Below, in pieces: positions 12,337 to 24,973 of a stretch of DNA of 64,000 nt. Numbering within the stretch: the stretch's first letter is position 1; every line of letters begins with the position of its first letter. The notes under the pieces are model-generated. The model searched no databases. It saw nothing but the letters and a program-made list of their open reading frames with translations, and was not told where the DNA came from. A program made the position numbers and the translations under genes. Source of the DNA: Geosiphon pyriformis (Eukaryota > Glomeromycota > Glomeromycetes > Archaeosporales > Geosiphonaceae). Location of the stretch: the NCBI GenBank assembly GCA_016748015.1, contig JAAOMT010000258.1:345008-409007 (forward strand), in the 5' to 3' direction.

Positions 12337-14526
12337 ATGCCACCTGCGAGTCCAATTTGGGCCCATTTCACGAAAATTGGGCGTGTTGTTGGCTACGAAC
12401 AAGAGCGAGCCAGATGTAATTATTGTGGGCATGAAATGAATGCCGCAGTAAGAGCTGCTAAAATACATTTAGAAACATGTATAGAGGCAAGTGACGAGAT
12501 TCTTCAAGGATTTTTTGGGGAAACCTGGGTGCGACGTAGACCAAATCGGTACAAAGAGCCTGGCAGAGCACATACCTCTTTGGCTAGTAATGCTCGCCTT
12601 GTTTCAACCTCAGTAGCCCCCCCATCAGCTAGTAATACCGTTTCTTACACAATTCCACAAACTTCGCGCGTTTCCTTACCACCATTAAATCGATCTAATA
12701 ATTCAAATCAAAATCAAACCAAGCAATCTTTTGCTGATCGAATTTCTATAAATGAACAAGAAGAACTTGAATTGTTATTTGCCCAATCGATATTTCGATG
12801 TGGATTGACTTTATCGCTCCCTGACTTGCAACCGATCAAAGACGTTTGGAAGCGAGCTAGGCCAGCATTTATATTACCATCGCCTAAAAGAATTTCGACT
12901 TCCTTGCTCAATCGCGTGTACGAGGACACGAATCTAGAAGTCAATGCTCGAATTCAAAATGCTGAGAATTTGTGCCTGATTTCCGATGGGTGGTAGGTTA
13001 TTATAATGATACTATTTCCCCAATTTAGATTTTAAAAATTAAGGTTCTCAGAGCAATTGAAAAAATTTTCTTTAGGACAAATATAGTTAAAAAAAACTGG
13101 ACTAATTATATCCTGACCACACCAAAGCCAGTTTTTCTTTCTGCTCAGGTAACTGGATACACTCGTCAAGATGCGGATAAGATGGCTCAAGAGCTGGAAA
13201 AAATAATTAACAAGCTCGATGTATCGAGGCTTTCAGCAATAATTACAAGCACAGGATCCGTTACGAAAAAAGCCTGGCGAATCTTGGAACCCAAATATCC
13301 CAGGACAATTTTTGTTGGCTGTGTCTCACATAGTTTACATATTTTGATTCGCGATATATTGAACCTTAACTGGGCAATAGAAGTCATGAATGGTGCTCGA
13401 TATATTGTCAAGCTCTTCAAGAAAGTTCCGGTTTCCGCTGCTATATTAAAACGAAACCAATTGGCTCAATATGGAAATATAATCTCTCTGAAACCTCCAA
13501 GAAAAAAGGGATGGGTTTCGAAATTTTTTTGTTTGAAATCCCTTCAAACCAATAAAGTTGCTTTGAACCTTACAATCTCTGAGCTAGAGAACACTTCAAA
13601 TATAGTGGGTGAAATCAAAACAATTTGCTTGGATGATGAAAATTTTTGGAATGGAGTCGATTTACTGGTGAAGGTCCTGGAAAAATTGATGGAAGGAATC
13701 AAATTATTTGACAACGATGAGCCACAAATGTCGAAAATATACGAATGGTACACTGATCAGTTACGATCCGAAGGTATGTTTCTAATATTTGAAAAATGTT
13801 ATTTATTTAAGGATCATATCGACACTTCCTGACCAATTCTCATTGCTCATAGATTTTGTATTTCATCCAGTCAATAATTCTATTAGGGATATTATGGAGA
13901 CACGGTGGAAGAAAATCTACCATCCAGTAATGCAAGTCGCATATCTCTTGGATCCTGAACGAATGGGTCGGCATTTGCCTCCAGATGCAATGACCACACT
14001 CGCCCAATTTATTCAGAAATATTACCCAACTGAAGGCCAAACCTTCTGGGCACAAATACTGCAGTACAAATCTCGAACCGGGCCATTCGATAATCTTCTA
14101 GCCTGGAATACCGCAAGTACAGTTGATCATGTCACCTGGTGGCAAGGAAATTTTAAATTAGCCGCCCCAGAGCTAACCCAGGTTGCTACACGTATCCTCA
14201 CAATTCCCACTGCTTCGCCTGCGTCAAAACGTAATTGGTCAGCTTTCTCATACACGGATGATAGGAAAATGAATCAAATTACAAGTAGTCAATTTACAAA
14301 GCTACTTTATATATACAGCAATTATCAAATGCAACAACCATTCAAAGTTCAAATGGAAGCTGTTTTAAACGGTGATGAAAAAATGGGCGAGGTTCAAAAT
14401 CAAAAGGAGGCCGATGGAGATGAATATGAAGATTTTGAAAGTGATAATAGTGAGATAACCGATGGTGAAAAGATGAATTACGATGTGAATACCGAAGATG
14501 AAGAAGAGGTCCTTGAAAATTTTTGA
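12337..14526 (+). CDS. hAT-family transposase or transposase-derived protein, 3 exons
   Basis: Exons 12337-12992, 13076-13773 and 13853-14526 join in phase (GTAGGT and GTATGT donors, TTTAG and CATAG acceptors) to give 675 residues. The N-terminus is a BED-type zinc finger (C-x2-C then H-x4-C, about residues 26-48). A Pro/Ser/Asn-rich linker leads to the RNase H-like core: I-S-D-G-W (D217) is the usual first catalytic Asp motif, and G-C-V-S-H-S-L-H-I-L is the conserved C-x2-H motif. The position normally occupied by the second catalytic Asp (T-D-N in the family) reads T-S-T (S277). The C-terminus carries the hAT dimerisation region (I-L-T-I-P-T-A-S-P-A-S-K-R-N-W-S-A-F), then an acidic tail. 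The reading frame is fully open, but no terminal inverted repeats or target duplication were found. It may be a disabled transposase or a domesticated DNA-binding protein. Confidence 0.8.
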
Positions 14527-17427
14527 AAACCATATTGGAATTGGTGAATAAAATTTTACTTTGATATTTGAAAAATCCGCACACAATTCGATGAATTTGA
14601 TTTATAAAATACTAAATAAAAAACCAAAAATCGGGACGTTTTTGAAACGAGGAAACATGACAGTTAGGTAGGGTTCCTCTTAGGTTCCAAGCATTTTGCC
14701 TCAGGATGCCACTACAGCGTTTTCCAATAAGTTAATAAATAATTTGAACTTAAACTCTTCCTAAAATTTATTTCTACTAATAAATTTCAATCGAAGGTCA
14801 CCAGTTTAACTACTGCATTTTTAGAAATCGGCCTAATTAATTGTTTGTACCTGATAAATATAAGTCTAGTTTCCTGATGAGGGAAAACTTTTTAAATTCA
14901 GGTTTCACATATTATGATGCTGGTAGTACATACAATACTGGATTGTGTAAAAGGAGGGGAGCATACACATAAACTATCAAAAGTATCATTTCGAATCATT
15001 TTATACAACTTATAAAGGACTTAAAACATTGATTTCTTTTGAACAGGCAACTAAGGCTATGTCTTTTAGCCATTTCTTTTGACAGGAGCAAGTGTATATT
15101 CATTTTGGACAAACCATAAACTTAGTAGCTGGTTTCGAAATTCTCTCATTGAGAGTTTTGCGTTTAGATAAACTTATTTGTTTTTGATATCTTTCGGCTA
15201 AATTTGATGGCAAAAATTGAATATGTTCAAGGATGATTGAAACAAGGCATGCTTTAATATTTCTCAAATGAGCAATAGATGATGTCCTGGTTGTTTCCTT
15301 TTATTTTCTAGTTTTATTGATTGCAGAAGTAAATAAGCAGATTATATTTTTCTGATTCTTTTTGAAAATAAAGCCTTAAAAACAGACAAAAAAAAATTGA
15401 GGGAAAATGATGTTCAATTTTTTGTAAAAGGGTAAAATTTCTCAATGCATAGCATTATTATTAAAAGACAAACAATAATGCAGATTCAGATTTTGAAAAT
15501 AAGCCACTTCTGCTAAATATTAGAGCCTGCATCATAAAAGCCTGAATTGTTTGGAGAACTGGTTTTAAGATTCTTATTTTGAGCTTGAATTTGTAACTAA
15601 TGATCTATGCTTCAGGAATTCATTAGGGCATAAGCATCCAGTTTTGTAAAGAAAGTCGGTATTAATAATCTTGTTTAAAAAATTGGCCGCCACAAAAGGA
15701 AATAGGCGTATATGATTGGAAAATAAATGGCGAACAATGAAGTTGATAGCAAGATCAGTTAACTTGATAGAAATATTTCTCGCAAAAGGAAAAGCTCAAA
15801 CCTAAATTCTGTCGAATGCTATATGAAAAATCCTCTAGTAAGATGATTCTTACCAAGAATTTAAAATTTAACATTTTATAAAGAAAAAGGAAGTGTAAGC
15901 ATTACCACATAATCAGAAGTAAAAGTTATTTTGGTTGCCAGTAATAGATGGCTTGAAAATGTTAATTTAAAAGGGTCTTTCCAGAAGATAAATGCAGCAT
16001 TGAAACATATTTTGAGTGAGAAGGGTTATCATATTAAAACTTCAATTTTTCTATCATGAACGTATTTGTATCTTTTAGTCTTCTAACGAAACTATTATTA
16101 GAACAGGTTTTCAAAACGGGTATTAATAGTACCCAGGAAACAGCCAGATTCGAGAATAATAATTGTTAAAACCATGCAATCATTCCTTGGCAAACTTGGA
16201 AATGGTTGTCTGGTTTGTCAATTAGCCCTTATCTTGTGCTTTCTTTAGGATATTTTAATGGTCATGACATACATTTTTATGATATGAAATTCTCAAAGTT
16301 ATTTACATTAAGGAATCATGATAGAAACAACCCAACAAGTGAAAATTGAACGAGAGCATCCACAATATTAGTAGCTTTAAGGTATAAACCTCGTTAGCTG
16401 TTTTATCTGTTTTCTGCTTTCAGTGTATAGTCAGTAGTTGTTTAATAGAAAGATATACGGGATGGGAGTTTTGCTTATAAAGATGATAAATTTGCTATTT
16501 GAGTTTTCAAGTGAGCAAAAATTTCTCGATAGCTATTTTCATATATTTCGATTTTTATGCACAAAATAACCATTCAATAAAAAAAAGAATATCCTAAGCT
16601 TATTTTTCAAAAAATTTATAGCTTTTCTTATTTCGTATATGAATTTCTGGTATTGATTGAGTAAAATTAAAAATGTAACTTGGGGTTTTGGAAAAAAATC
16701 TTAATTTCTAATTTCTTCAAGTTAAAAGTCATATAAGACTTGAAAAGGGTTTGCTTTTATCCTTGAAAATTTAACTTCCTGAATTAAAATAAATAAATTT
16801 TTTGGTGGGCTCCCTAAATAAAATATTTGTACTTAATTTGAAAACTTGAAACAAATTAATGGAAAGTTTAAAATAAAGGAAAACGTTTTCCAAAACTTGA
16901 TTGAAATTGGTCGGTTTGAAAATTAAAACGTTGAATGGCTTTAATTTCCACTGTTCTATGCAAGTATTGACGTTATTGCATCCTTATGATTAACCTGGCT
17001 TTGCGGAAAGGTTAAAATCTCGATTCGCTTTGCCTGAAGTGGATGAGTAGATTGTACTGAAATGGCGAATATTTTATGTTTAATTAAAGCGATTTGTCCT
17101 CATATCGCTTGGCGAATTAGATTCCTCTGGAAGATTACTCAAGTTGAATATACATTGGTCTAATGCTAGCGTTAATATAAAAATCTTAGGAGTCTAAATT
17201 TACCCTATTTATATGCTATCATGGGCTATATGTGTATTTTTATTTTCTTGATAAAAATGATCTGAATTTATTTTAATATCTCTTGAATGAATATAGCTTT
17301 CAAACTGGGTTATTGTTACAAGGATTATTATGCAAACGAATTATTTAAAACGATAGAAACATAAAATATGACGGAATGTCCTCGAATTATCGTTATAGAA
17401 AACACTTGTTAAATATTTGAAGAAAGC
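14527..17427. other. Gene-free stretch of moderate composition
   Basis: Nearly 3 kb that is less AT-biased than the deserts, yet has no long ORF on either strand. It reads like old decayed sequence. A possible LINE relic (16130-16345) is listed separately. I could not recognise anything else. Confidence 0.5.
16130..16345 (+). pseudogene. Possible LINE ORF2 C-terminal relic
   Basis: One frame reads A-R-F-E-N, a stop, and then W-Q-T-W-K-W-L-S-G-L-S-I-S followed by about 40 open codons. The W-K-x-L-S-G-L-S phrase resembles the region after the Cys-rich segment in the LINE ORF2 tail at 51.7-53.0 kb (there W-E-A-C-S-G-L-S-R-S-S). Similarity is short, and the surroundings give no further support. 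Confidence 0.25.
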
Positions 17428-18897
17428 TCAAGCTTCATCAACGTACGTCTCAGCTGTTTCCTCAGAACTTCCAGTAAATACCCAATCGAAAATGGCACAG
17501 GTTTGTTGGGTAACTTCATCAATAGAGGCGTCACCATTTACCTAAGTTGTAAAAGTCGGATATGAAGAAACTATACCATTTCAAGTTTTGAATACAAAGA
17601 TAATAGGATTACCTTTTGTACACGCCCATCCACATCATAATATTCAATGACTGGGAAGCTTGTCTCTTCAAAAATTTGGATTCGCCTAGATAAGCCCATG
17701 CCAAAATCAAACTTAATTTAATTTCAGCTAAAATATCTCAAAGGAATTTGGATGAGCAGTTTTTACGTACCTTCGAATGGCTGTTAAATTATCATCCAGT
17801 CTTCCACTTGTTTCTCCTCGCTTAATTAACCGATTTACAAGAATTTCAGATGGACATTCAAAATACAAGATAAAAGTACAATTTCCAATCTACATTTAAT
17901 TTCCAAAATACAAATTAATCCATGTTTTTCGGTTTAAGTTGTAAATGCGAAAAGAACTTTAAAATACATACAGTAGTCTCGAATTCTTTGGCTTGATCCA
18001 TAGTTCTTATATTCATAAAATTAGCAGCATTTTAGCAATAAAATAGTACATAATTTACAAGAATTTAATAAGGTTTACCTTGGAAAGCCATCAATCAAAA
18101 ACCCCTTTTTATTTTCTGCTACTGCAACTTCCATTTTTTGCAGCAAAAGTCTTATTGTCACGTTCTGTTTTTAAATGCAGTGCGAGATGCTTTAGATAAA
18201 TCATACTTTTATTAAATTTTAAGATATATATATTAGGAACCATACATTAGAAACAATCTTCCCTTCTTCCATGGCCTGCTTAATTTCTTGTCCTATCTCT
18301 GTACCGCTGCTTACTTCTTGTCGTAATAAATCTCCAGTCGAGATATGAGCCATTTCGTACGTCTCCACCAACTTTTCACATTGAGTGCCTATGCAATAAA
18401 TTACCGTAGATTAATTTGGATAAAAATTATGCTAATTTCATTTGAATTCTCATTATGATCTTTACCTTTTCCTGAACCAGGGCCACCTTGAAATACAAAA
18501 TTTAAAAAATAAGTACCACAAAAAATAAAGAATCCTAATTTTACGAAATGAAAATACCTAATACAAATACAATTAAGCAATTATCAAATGGTAATGACTC
18601 GCGATTAATCGTCATGTCACTTGAATCTGGGCCTGATTCCTTTGAAGTATTTTCAGCTGAATTTGAAGCATCATCGAGCAGGTTTGCATCAACCGCCGCA
18701 GTCTTCCTTTTGCCGAAAAATTTCCGCGCATACCATGGGGGTTGTTGTGTTGGGGTAATCGGTTTTGGAGGCACAGTTGTTAGAGCTTCTTCCAAGGGCA
18801 AACTAAAATTTTCAAATAAAATTTGGTTAGAATAATAATTCTTATGGCTGTTTAACAATTGCTTTTTTAGAGAGCAATTCCTTGAAGTCGTGTTCAA
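17428..18897 (-). CDS. Nucleoside monophosphate kinase (adenylate / UMP-CMP kinase family), 8 exons
   Basis: Exons 18897-18558, 18486-18466, 18388-18246, 18164-18079, 18005-17972, 17889-17771, 17685-17613 and 17541-17428 keep phase throughout and give 309 residues. Motifs in order: P-loop G-G-P-G-S-G-K-G-T-Q (residues 114-123), the NMP-binding stretch H-I-S-T-G-D-L-L-R, D-G-F-P-R-T, and the lid region K-R-G-E-T-S-G-R-L-D-D-N followed by P-V-I-E-Y-Y. The enzyme transfers phosphate from ATP to a nucleoside monophosphate. S-T-G-D-L-L-R and F-P-R-T look adenylate kinase-like, whereas S-x-P-V-I-E-Y-Y looks UMP-CMP kinase-like, so I do not fix the substrate. The P-loop is split between a 21-nt microexon and its neighbours. 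An N-terminal extension of about 105 residues precedes the fold; its true start is uncertain, and an internal ATG about 20 codons before the P-loop is the alternative. Confidence 0.88.
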
Positions 18898-19808
18898 AAT
18901 TTAAATATATTACTCATTTGATTTGTTGATAGAAAAGTTCAGAAGTTATATTCTTAAATTCACAACAAAAATGGTCATAGAGATTCCTTTCGATAAAAAT
19001 CATACCAAGTGCAAAAAAATCCATATTTCAGTGAAAAAGGAAAAGCATCCGGAAGGCATTGAGTCGGTGCAGTGTCATCTTCCGCGAAATGTCCTTGATT
19101 CCTAAAAGCAATTAAAATCACAAAATAAGGTATAAAAATATTGAACTATTCATCACTAAATTATTCAGAAACTTTCTAAAACTTAGCACGACTGAGATCA
19201 ATTTTTTCCAAAAAGTGATTGAATTCGATTACCGTGTCATTATTAAAACTGGTAATTGACGTTCAAATGGATATTGATTTCTTTATTAATATAAAGAATT
19301 CAAATATTTCCAATTATAAAAGTTATTAAGAGGCTTTTTGCGAGTAAAAAGAATAGAAATCAAAGCTGCATGAATAGCTAGTTTGAGTATCCAACGCTCC
19401 TAAATTTTTAAGAAATAAAATGTAATTAAACTATTCCATCGCACTACGGCAATTTTTGAAGAATAAAGTGGTCACATTATAACACGACATTCACATCCTG
19501 ATCCAAATAGGAGAATAGAGAAGAATAAAAATCATTGGTGGTGAAAAGTAAGGGATAAAGCGAACTTGAAATGATCACTGTTCACAAAATGTGGTGGCCA
19601 ATTGTTTGTACTCATTAAACATTACGAATAATGGATCCCATCATCTTAAAAATTTTGTCGCGGATTAGCATGTTGCATCAGCGTATTTCAAAGTGATATA
19701 GATTTTACAACCAAAAATTTACATATACTAGTAAAACTACTGAATTTTGTATCTTTTGATGTATAAAAATGAAGCAATTTTAGCTAGTGAAAAAAAAATA
19801 TAGCTTAT
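18898..19808. other. Intergenic between NMP kinase and VMS1
   Basis: No supportable gene. A 60-codon ORF on the plus strand (18923-19105) has balanced composition and ends with a normal stop, but has no recognisable motif or clear promoter. I treat it as at best a hypothetical small protein. Confidence 0.45.
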
Positions 19809-22225
19809 TCAGCCTACCGAAGCACGATGCTTAGCAACACATTGAGTACTACAGTACCTCCATTGCATTCGTTCAAATGGTACTTTGCCAGCCAACGAAG
19901 CGTTACACTCTTCACAAACCAACCCAACGTTAATGTCATGATTGCTGTTTTTCGTATTTGATATCAAAACGCTTTCACTATTACCACGATTAGTAAGTTT
20001 TGCAAATCTTACTTCCGCAGCACGAGCTCTTTTCTCACGCTCAATTCTAATTTTCATTTCGGGTGTTAAATTCGTATCGGTTATAACTTGGGAGATCGAT
20101 TGAGCTATGAAGGTTTGTTTTGGGATTGTTGATGTCTCAGCAATGTTTCCTTCATCTTTATCTTTTTTCATGTGATCATCCTCCTTAATTATTTTCTTTT
20201 TACGCTCTTTATCTTTCTTTTTCTTTTCCTTTTCCTTCGCCTTTCGTTCTTGTTCTTCTTCCAATTCTTTTGTCAAGGGACTTGGAACGTGAGCTGCACT
20301 CCAGTCCCATTTCTCCATCTGTTCAGCCATGTATCGACGAAAGGCATTTCTTGTTTCTTTATTTTGTGCGATGTCATATGGCGTTTTATTTTGCGCCGAA
20401 ATTACTGTCGGATCGAGGTTTAAAGTTAGGAAATAGGAAACAATCTCTGGTTGACCAGCAAATGATGCCAGATGAAGGAAGGTTGGAGTAGCTTTGAACT
20501 CTTCATCTTCAAGTGTAAGTTTTGGAGAAATTGAAAACTTTTGCATGTGCGTGATTAAAAGATCCAGTTTTCCTTTACGAATTAAATCGATCAATTTTTT
20601 AACTCCATTAAGATCGGTTTCTTGAATTGGATCTTGTTTCACTGTTTTAGCCTTTGATAGACCAGTTGTCTTTGCAGCCACTTCTACCTTTCGAGCAAGT
20701 GCCTCTGCAGGATCTTGGACCAAGGGGATTTGCTTTAATGATTCTGTACTCACTTCAAAAATTTTGAGAGTAGTAAGCTTTGCGAAGCTACGTTTAAGCT
20801 CCTTCAAAGTCTTACAGGCACATAACGAAATAAGCTTGCAATTCATAATAAAAATTGACTTTTAACTAGAACTCACATACCGGTCGCTTTGTTGAAAATG
20901 GGAAGGAACGGATTCTAGAGTCAGCTTGAAATTGGAATAAATTGAGTTTGAATTTTAATCAGTAAGAACCATGACAGGTGTATAAAATACCTTTTTTCAT
21001 AACTGCTCCTTCATACCCATATATGATCTTTTTGTTAGCACTAGGGGCGTATACGAAAATGCATTCACTTATTTCAATCCATTTCTTCCAGGTCGCCAAC
21101 AAATCACGTATTTCCTGTGAAAAAGAATATAACAATTCAGGAAAATTCTTGAAAAATGCTATAAATAAATCAAACAATCTTGAAACCTGCTGTAATTTAG
21201 CTTCGTTGAATCGGCGCAAATCAGCTCCTGCAGATTTTGCTCCACTTTTGGCGTTATCATGAGCAGATTGCGCTCCACCTTGTTTCTTCCTCACTTTTAT
21301 AAAAAATGAATTATAATTTAATTGAAACAAAATATGTATTGAATTGTCTAAATCACAACCTACCTGTATAGCGCTGAAACCTTTTATGCACAATTGGTTC
21401 CATCCCAGCATCTTTTCCAGTCCTGTACGGGTTCAAAGAGCACACCAGCCCAGCAAAATAACCCCCACTTAGCATAATCATAGTCCAAATACGCTTAGTT
21501 CCTGCATTGCTATCTTTTATTTGTGCATTTTTCAAGAATTCCACCGAGTTACCATGTCTGTAATCTGGAAATATTTGTTTATAGATGCCGAGATGAATTT
21601 CAACGGGGAGAAATGGTTGAGCCGAAAACCAAAGGTAGGGTGAATCATAATGCTGAAGATTTTCTTTTTCAATCTCTTTTGTGTCATGTACAAATTGATG
21701 TTTTTCAAATAGAGCTGTCACGGCGTCGTATGATGTTTGTATAGAGATATTAGGTTTTTCGGAATCAGTATCACTTGAACTATCAGTCAATTCTGTGCAG
21801 AGAAAAGATTAATTCAATGAAAAATCCTTTTTTAAGAATGCACAGAAACATTAACAAAAAGGCGAACCGGCAAGCATTTCCTCGAATTCTTCTTCAGAGA
21901 CAGGTTTAACTACACTCTTGCTGACTTTTCGTCTTAAATTAAACCTATGCCAATCGGTTTGAAAATGTTCTCTATATTCTTCGGCTGTTTCAAACCTGAT
22001 TTCACCACAGGCACTACATGCAGACCCGCTAACATCTGTGTTTGCAATCCCCGATTGAACCTCTTTATCGATTTGAGGTTCCATGTTAGCTTGATGAGAT
22101 TTTAGTGCATTGAGGATTTCAGATGATAAATTGAAAATGTTTAGATTTTGGGCGAGTAATGGGTGGATTTTTGGGGCGATTGATGACTGACTTTGCTGTT
22201 GTTTTTTTTCGTTTTGGTCTGCCAT
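19809..22225 (-). CDS. VMS1: Vms1/ANKZF1 peptidyl-tRNA endonuclease of ribosome quality control, 6 exons
   Basis: Exons 22225-21868, 21792-21364, 21293-21187, 21114-20991, 20924-20881 and 20810-19809 give 687 residues. Domain order matches the family: C2H2 finger (C70, C73, H87, H93); release factor-like VLRF1 domain with the signature R-Y-T-V-R-K-K-Q-G-G-A-Q-S, whose Gln (Q271) matches the catalytic Gln of yeast Vms1; an ankyrin region (about 422-517); a Lys/Glu-rich coiled-coil stretch (about 535-577); a Cdc48-binding VIM motif fitting R-x5-A-A-x2-R (612-622); and a C-terminal Cys-rich treble-clef-like segment (C-x2-C ... Y-C-S-T-Q-C-x3-H). The protein releases nascent chains from stalled 60S subunits by cleaving tRNA, and recruits Cdc48/p97. 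All key residues are present, so it should be functional. The first intron uses an unusual GTTCGC donor, and intron 3 uses GTTTCA. Confidence 0.93.
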
Positions 22226-24034
22226 TTTGACTTTGATTTGACTGTTAAAAATTGAGGTTCAAAATACTGATTGTGAAAAGTAGTGATTAAGATATTTATC
22301 AATGAATAACATATGTGTAACATAAACTTACTTTTGAAAGGTTTCTGAATTTTTTCGAAAGAAGACTTCTTAAAATTAAAACACAATCGAGCTCCTAGAG
22401 CAAAAGCCTTTTATACATGACAACTTTTTACTACTGCGGACAATGACAGATAGTGTAATGTGGCGCTGGTGCATGAGACTGATCAACTCTGATATAGGCA
22501 GGGAATTAAAAGCCGCAGTATTTCTGATCTTAAAATGGGTATCACTCTAAATTTTCAAGTTTCTTGAAGCAATCAAAGCAAAGAAATATTCTGCGGCCCT
22601 GATGCCCTCATTCACAAAGCAAAGCAAAAGAATTGATCTGAAGATATCGTTTTAAATGCAACTGTTTCAAAAAGACTTGCCGAAAGGACTTTGAGCTACA
22701 TCTTGCTTCCTCTACCTTTCATATGACACAATTAATCAAATAAAATATGGTCAAAAACCTAAATGATAAAGAATCTATCAACAGATTGAAAAACATAATT
22801 TCCTTAGAAATATCAGTTCATCTTTTTATCTACCAGCACTATATGTTCTGATCCAGAAAAAATTATAAATATCGACCAAAAGGATCCTTTTAGTTTTTTT
22901 GGAGCGAAAGAAGTGCCGATTTTGTGTGGCTTAAATCAGCATTTTTCCTCAGAGGAGGAAAAATCAGCAATAAATGATCTTAAAAATGGTCTTTATTCAA
23001 AGGTCGTCTAGGATAAATGGATATTGGTATGGAACTGTAAAGCATATGCATCTGGCGCTACAAATACAGTGTTTTGCTTTTGACAAGCAAGTGATTCTGA
23101 TGCATCCATATTTTTCTAGCATTTAACTTTTGACATCATCATTATTTTAATAGACAAGATTTTTTGCATGCTGTATTCCCTTACCATGATAGAACAATAT
23201 TTAATCATTTCTTCATTATTCGCATAGTTATCATTATATTCAGTATTTGCTAATTTGACTTCGTCCATTACACAGTACAAGATATATCCACTCTTTCAAG
23301 TTTTATGTAAGCTTAATTTATTAAATATTGTCGTAAAAGCTAACGAATACTGAATGGTAGGCTAATACTTAAATCAATTATCTGCGAATTCGTAATTCAA
23401 ATTTAAATATAATAATTAGCTTACGATTGGGAGCTAAAATATATTAGCATGTATTAGATAATAATGTTTATTTTTAAAGAAGCAGAAAAAAGTTGAACAT
23501 TATTTCTATGGAATAGTATAATGTGTAAAATTTTTAGGAAATTATGATTTACAGAAATCAAAAATATATTCATAAAATTATTAAGTAAAAAAACTTTTAA
23601 ATATATATACAAAATATTTTTAAATATTTTAAAAAAAGCTAAATTTGGTTTAATTAATTAATTTCAAAAAAGTTTTGATAATTTAATTTATAACATATGA
23701 TATAAAATGAAAATTTCAAAAAATTTATTCATAAATCAGAATACTCAATATTTTATTTAATAAATATTAAAGGAATTTTAATTTAATAAAAAACCTAATT
23801 TTATTCAAAATAAAAAACTGTAAAAAATAAAGTAAAATTTTAAGATATAGAGCTTTAAAGCTTCCGAGTACATGTATTGAGTAAAAAAAAATAAGTCATT
23901 ATTGAAAGATCTACTCCACTTGGTTAAAATACACATTATTAGGGTGGTTTTTATCAACTTTAACCCTGAAATCCTTGTCTGTTATGTCTATATTGAATCC
24001 ATAGTTTATCCGCTAGTGCTTTAAAATAAAAGTT
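22226..24034. other. Intergenic between VMS1 and histidine phosphatase
   Basis: This is the shared upstream region of two divergent genes. Around 22850-22995 (+) one frame reads about 45 codons with protein-like composition (for example F-F-G-A-K-E-V-P-I-L-C-G-L) before a TAG, then stays open for another 20 or so codons; this may be a gene relic of unknown kind. From 23350 on the sequence is AT-rich and empty. Confidence 0.45.
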
Positions 24035-24973
24035 ATGTCACAAAATGTCTCTCAAATGAACCATCTGCTTCTCGATCCCCATCTTCTAAAAAACACCTAC
24101 ATAATCCTTCGCCATGGTCATTCAAAAGCAAATGAAGCCAGACTTGTAGTCTCAAAATTCGAAAACGGTGTTCCTTCTAACGGTGTTGGCCCATCAAACG
24201 AAGGATGGGGGTTAACAACGTTAGGAAAGCAGCAAGTTTTGAGTGCTGCCCAATCCCTATACAGCCATCTAGATTCCTTGTCACAAAAATACAGTATAGA
24301 TTATGGGAGCAATGCAAAGATCAGAGTTTCAATTCATTCATCCCCGTTTCTTCGAGCCGTTGAAACTGGAAATATTGTGCATCGCTTTTTTAAATCAAAG
24401 CAACTGCTTTTGAATAAACCAGAGAATTCAGAGTTCTTGGATATTGATGAAAAAATTATAATCAATAATGATTTAAAAGAACGCGATTTTGGGGAATTTG
24501 AATTGAAACCTGACATGGCTTCGTATTTGACGGTGTGGGATATTGATAATGCTCTCTTTTCTCGATTTGAAAGTAACCAAGACAAGCAGGAGTCCGATTT
24601 AATTGACCACAAACTTTTTGGGGATTTGCAAGACAAGTATAAAGAACTAAGCGTGGAACGCTGTGACTAAGTATTACGCCGAATCTATGGAGTTGTATCA
24701 GAAATCGAAAAAGAAAATTTTTTAAAAGGAAACGATAAAAAATCCAATTTTCTAAATGAGCAATTGGACCAAAAACGCGTTATAGTCTTTATAAGTCATG
24801 GTGACTCTTTGCAGATTCTTCAGACAGCTTTTGCAAAATTTGATAATTCGACAATTTTTGGGAGTTCGGCGGGAGAATCAACTCCAAAAAACTTATTTCT
24901 TAACGCATACGCCCATCGAAAGCTAAAGCATCTGCAAACGGCTGAATGGCGTGTACTGGAGTGGCGAAACTGA
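24035..24973 (+). pseudogene. Histidine phosphatase (phosphoglycerate mutase-like) with an in-frame TAA
   Basis: Both halves of a branch 1/2 histidine phosphatase lie in one frame. The N-terminal part has I-L-R-H-G-H-S-K-A-N (catalytic His in RHG), S-S-P-F-L-R-A-V-E-T-G and the acidic motif L-K-E-R-D-F-G-E-F-E. After a TAA at 24668-24670, the same frame continues through E-I-E-K-E-N-F to V-F-I-S-H-G-D-S-L-Q-I-L-Q-T-A-F (second catalytic His), then H-R-K-L-K-H-L-Q-T-A-E-W. The combined span is 312 codons before the final TGA, normal for this family. One C-to-T change (CAA to TAA) explains the break; the alternatives are a sequence error or stop-codon readthrough. No intron with usable signals removes the stop. 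If translated, the enzyme would act on a phosphorylated small molecule; the substrate is unknown. Confidence 0.8.

Noticed and set aside
18923-19105. 60-codon plus-strand ORF upstream of the NMP kinase
   Set aside because: Balanced composition, but no motif, no paralogue and no transcript evidence; kept only as a note in the intergenic entry.
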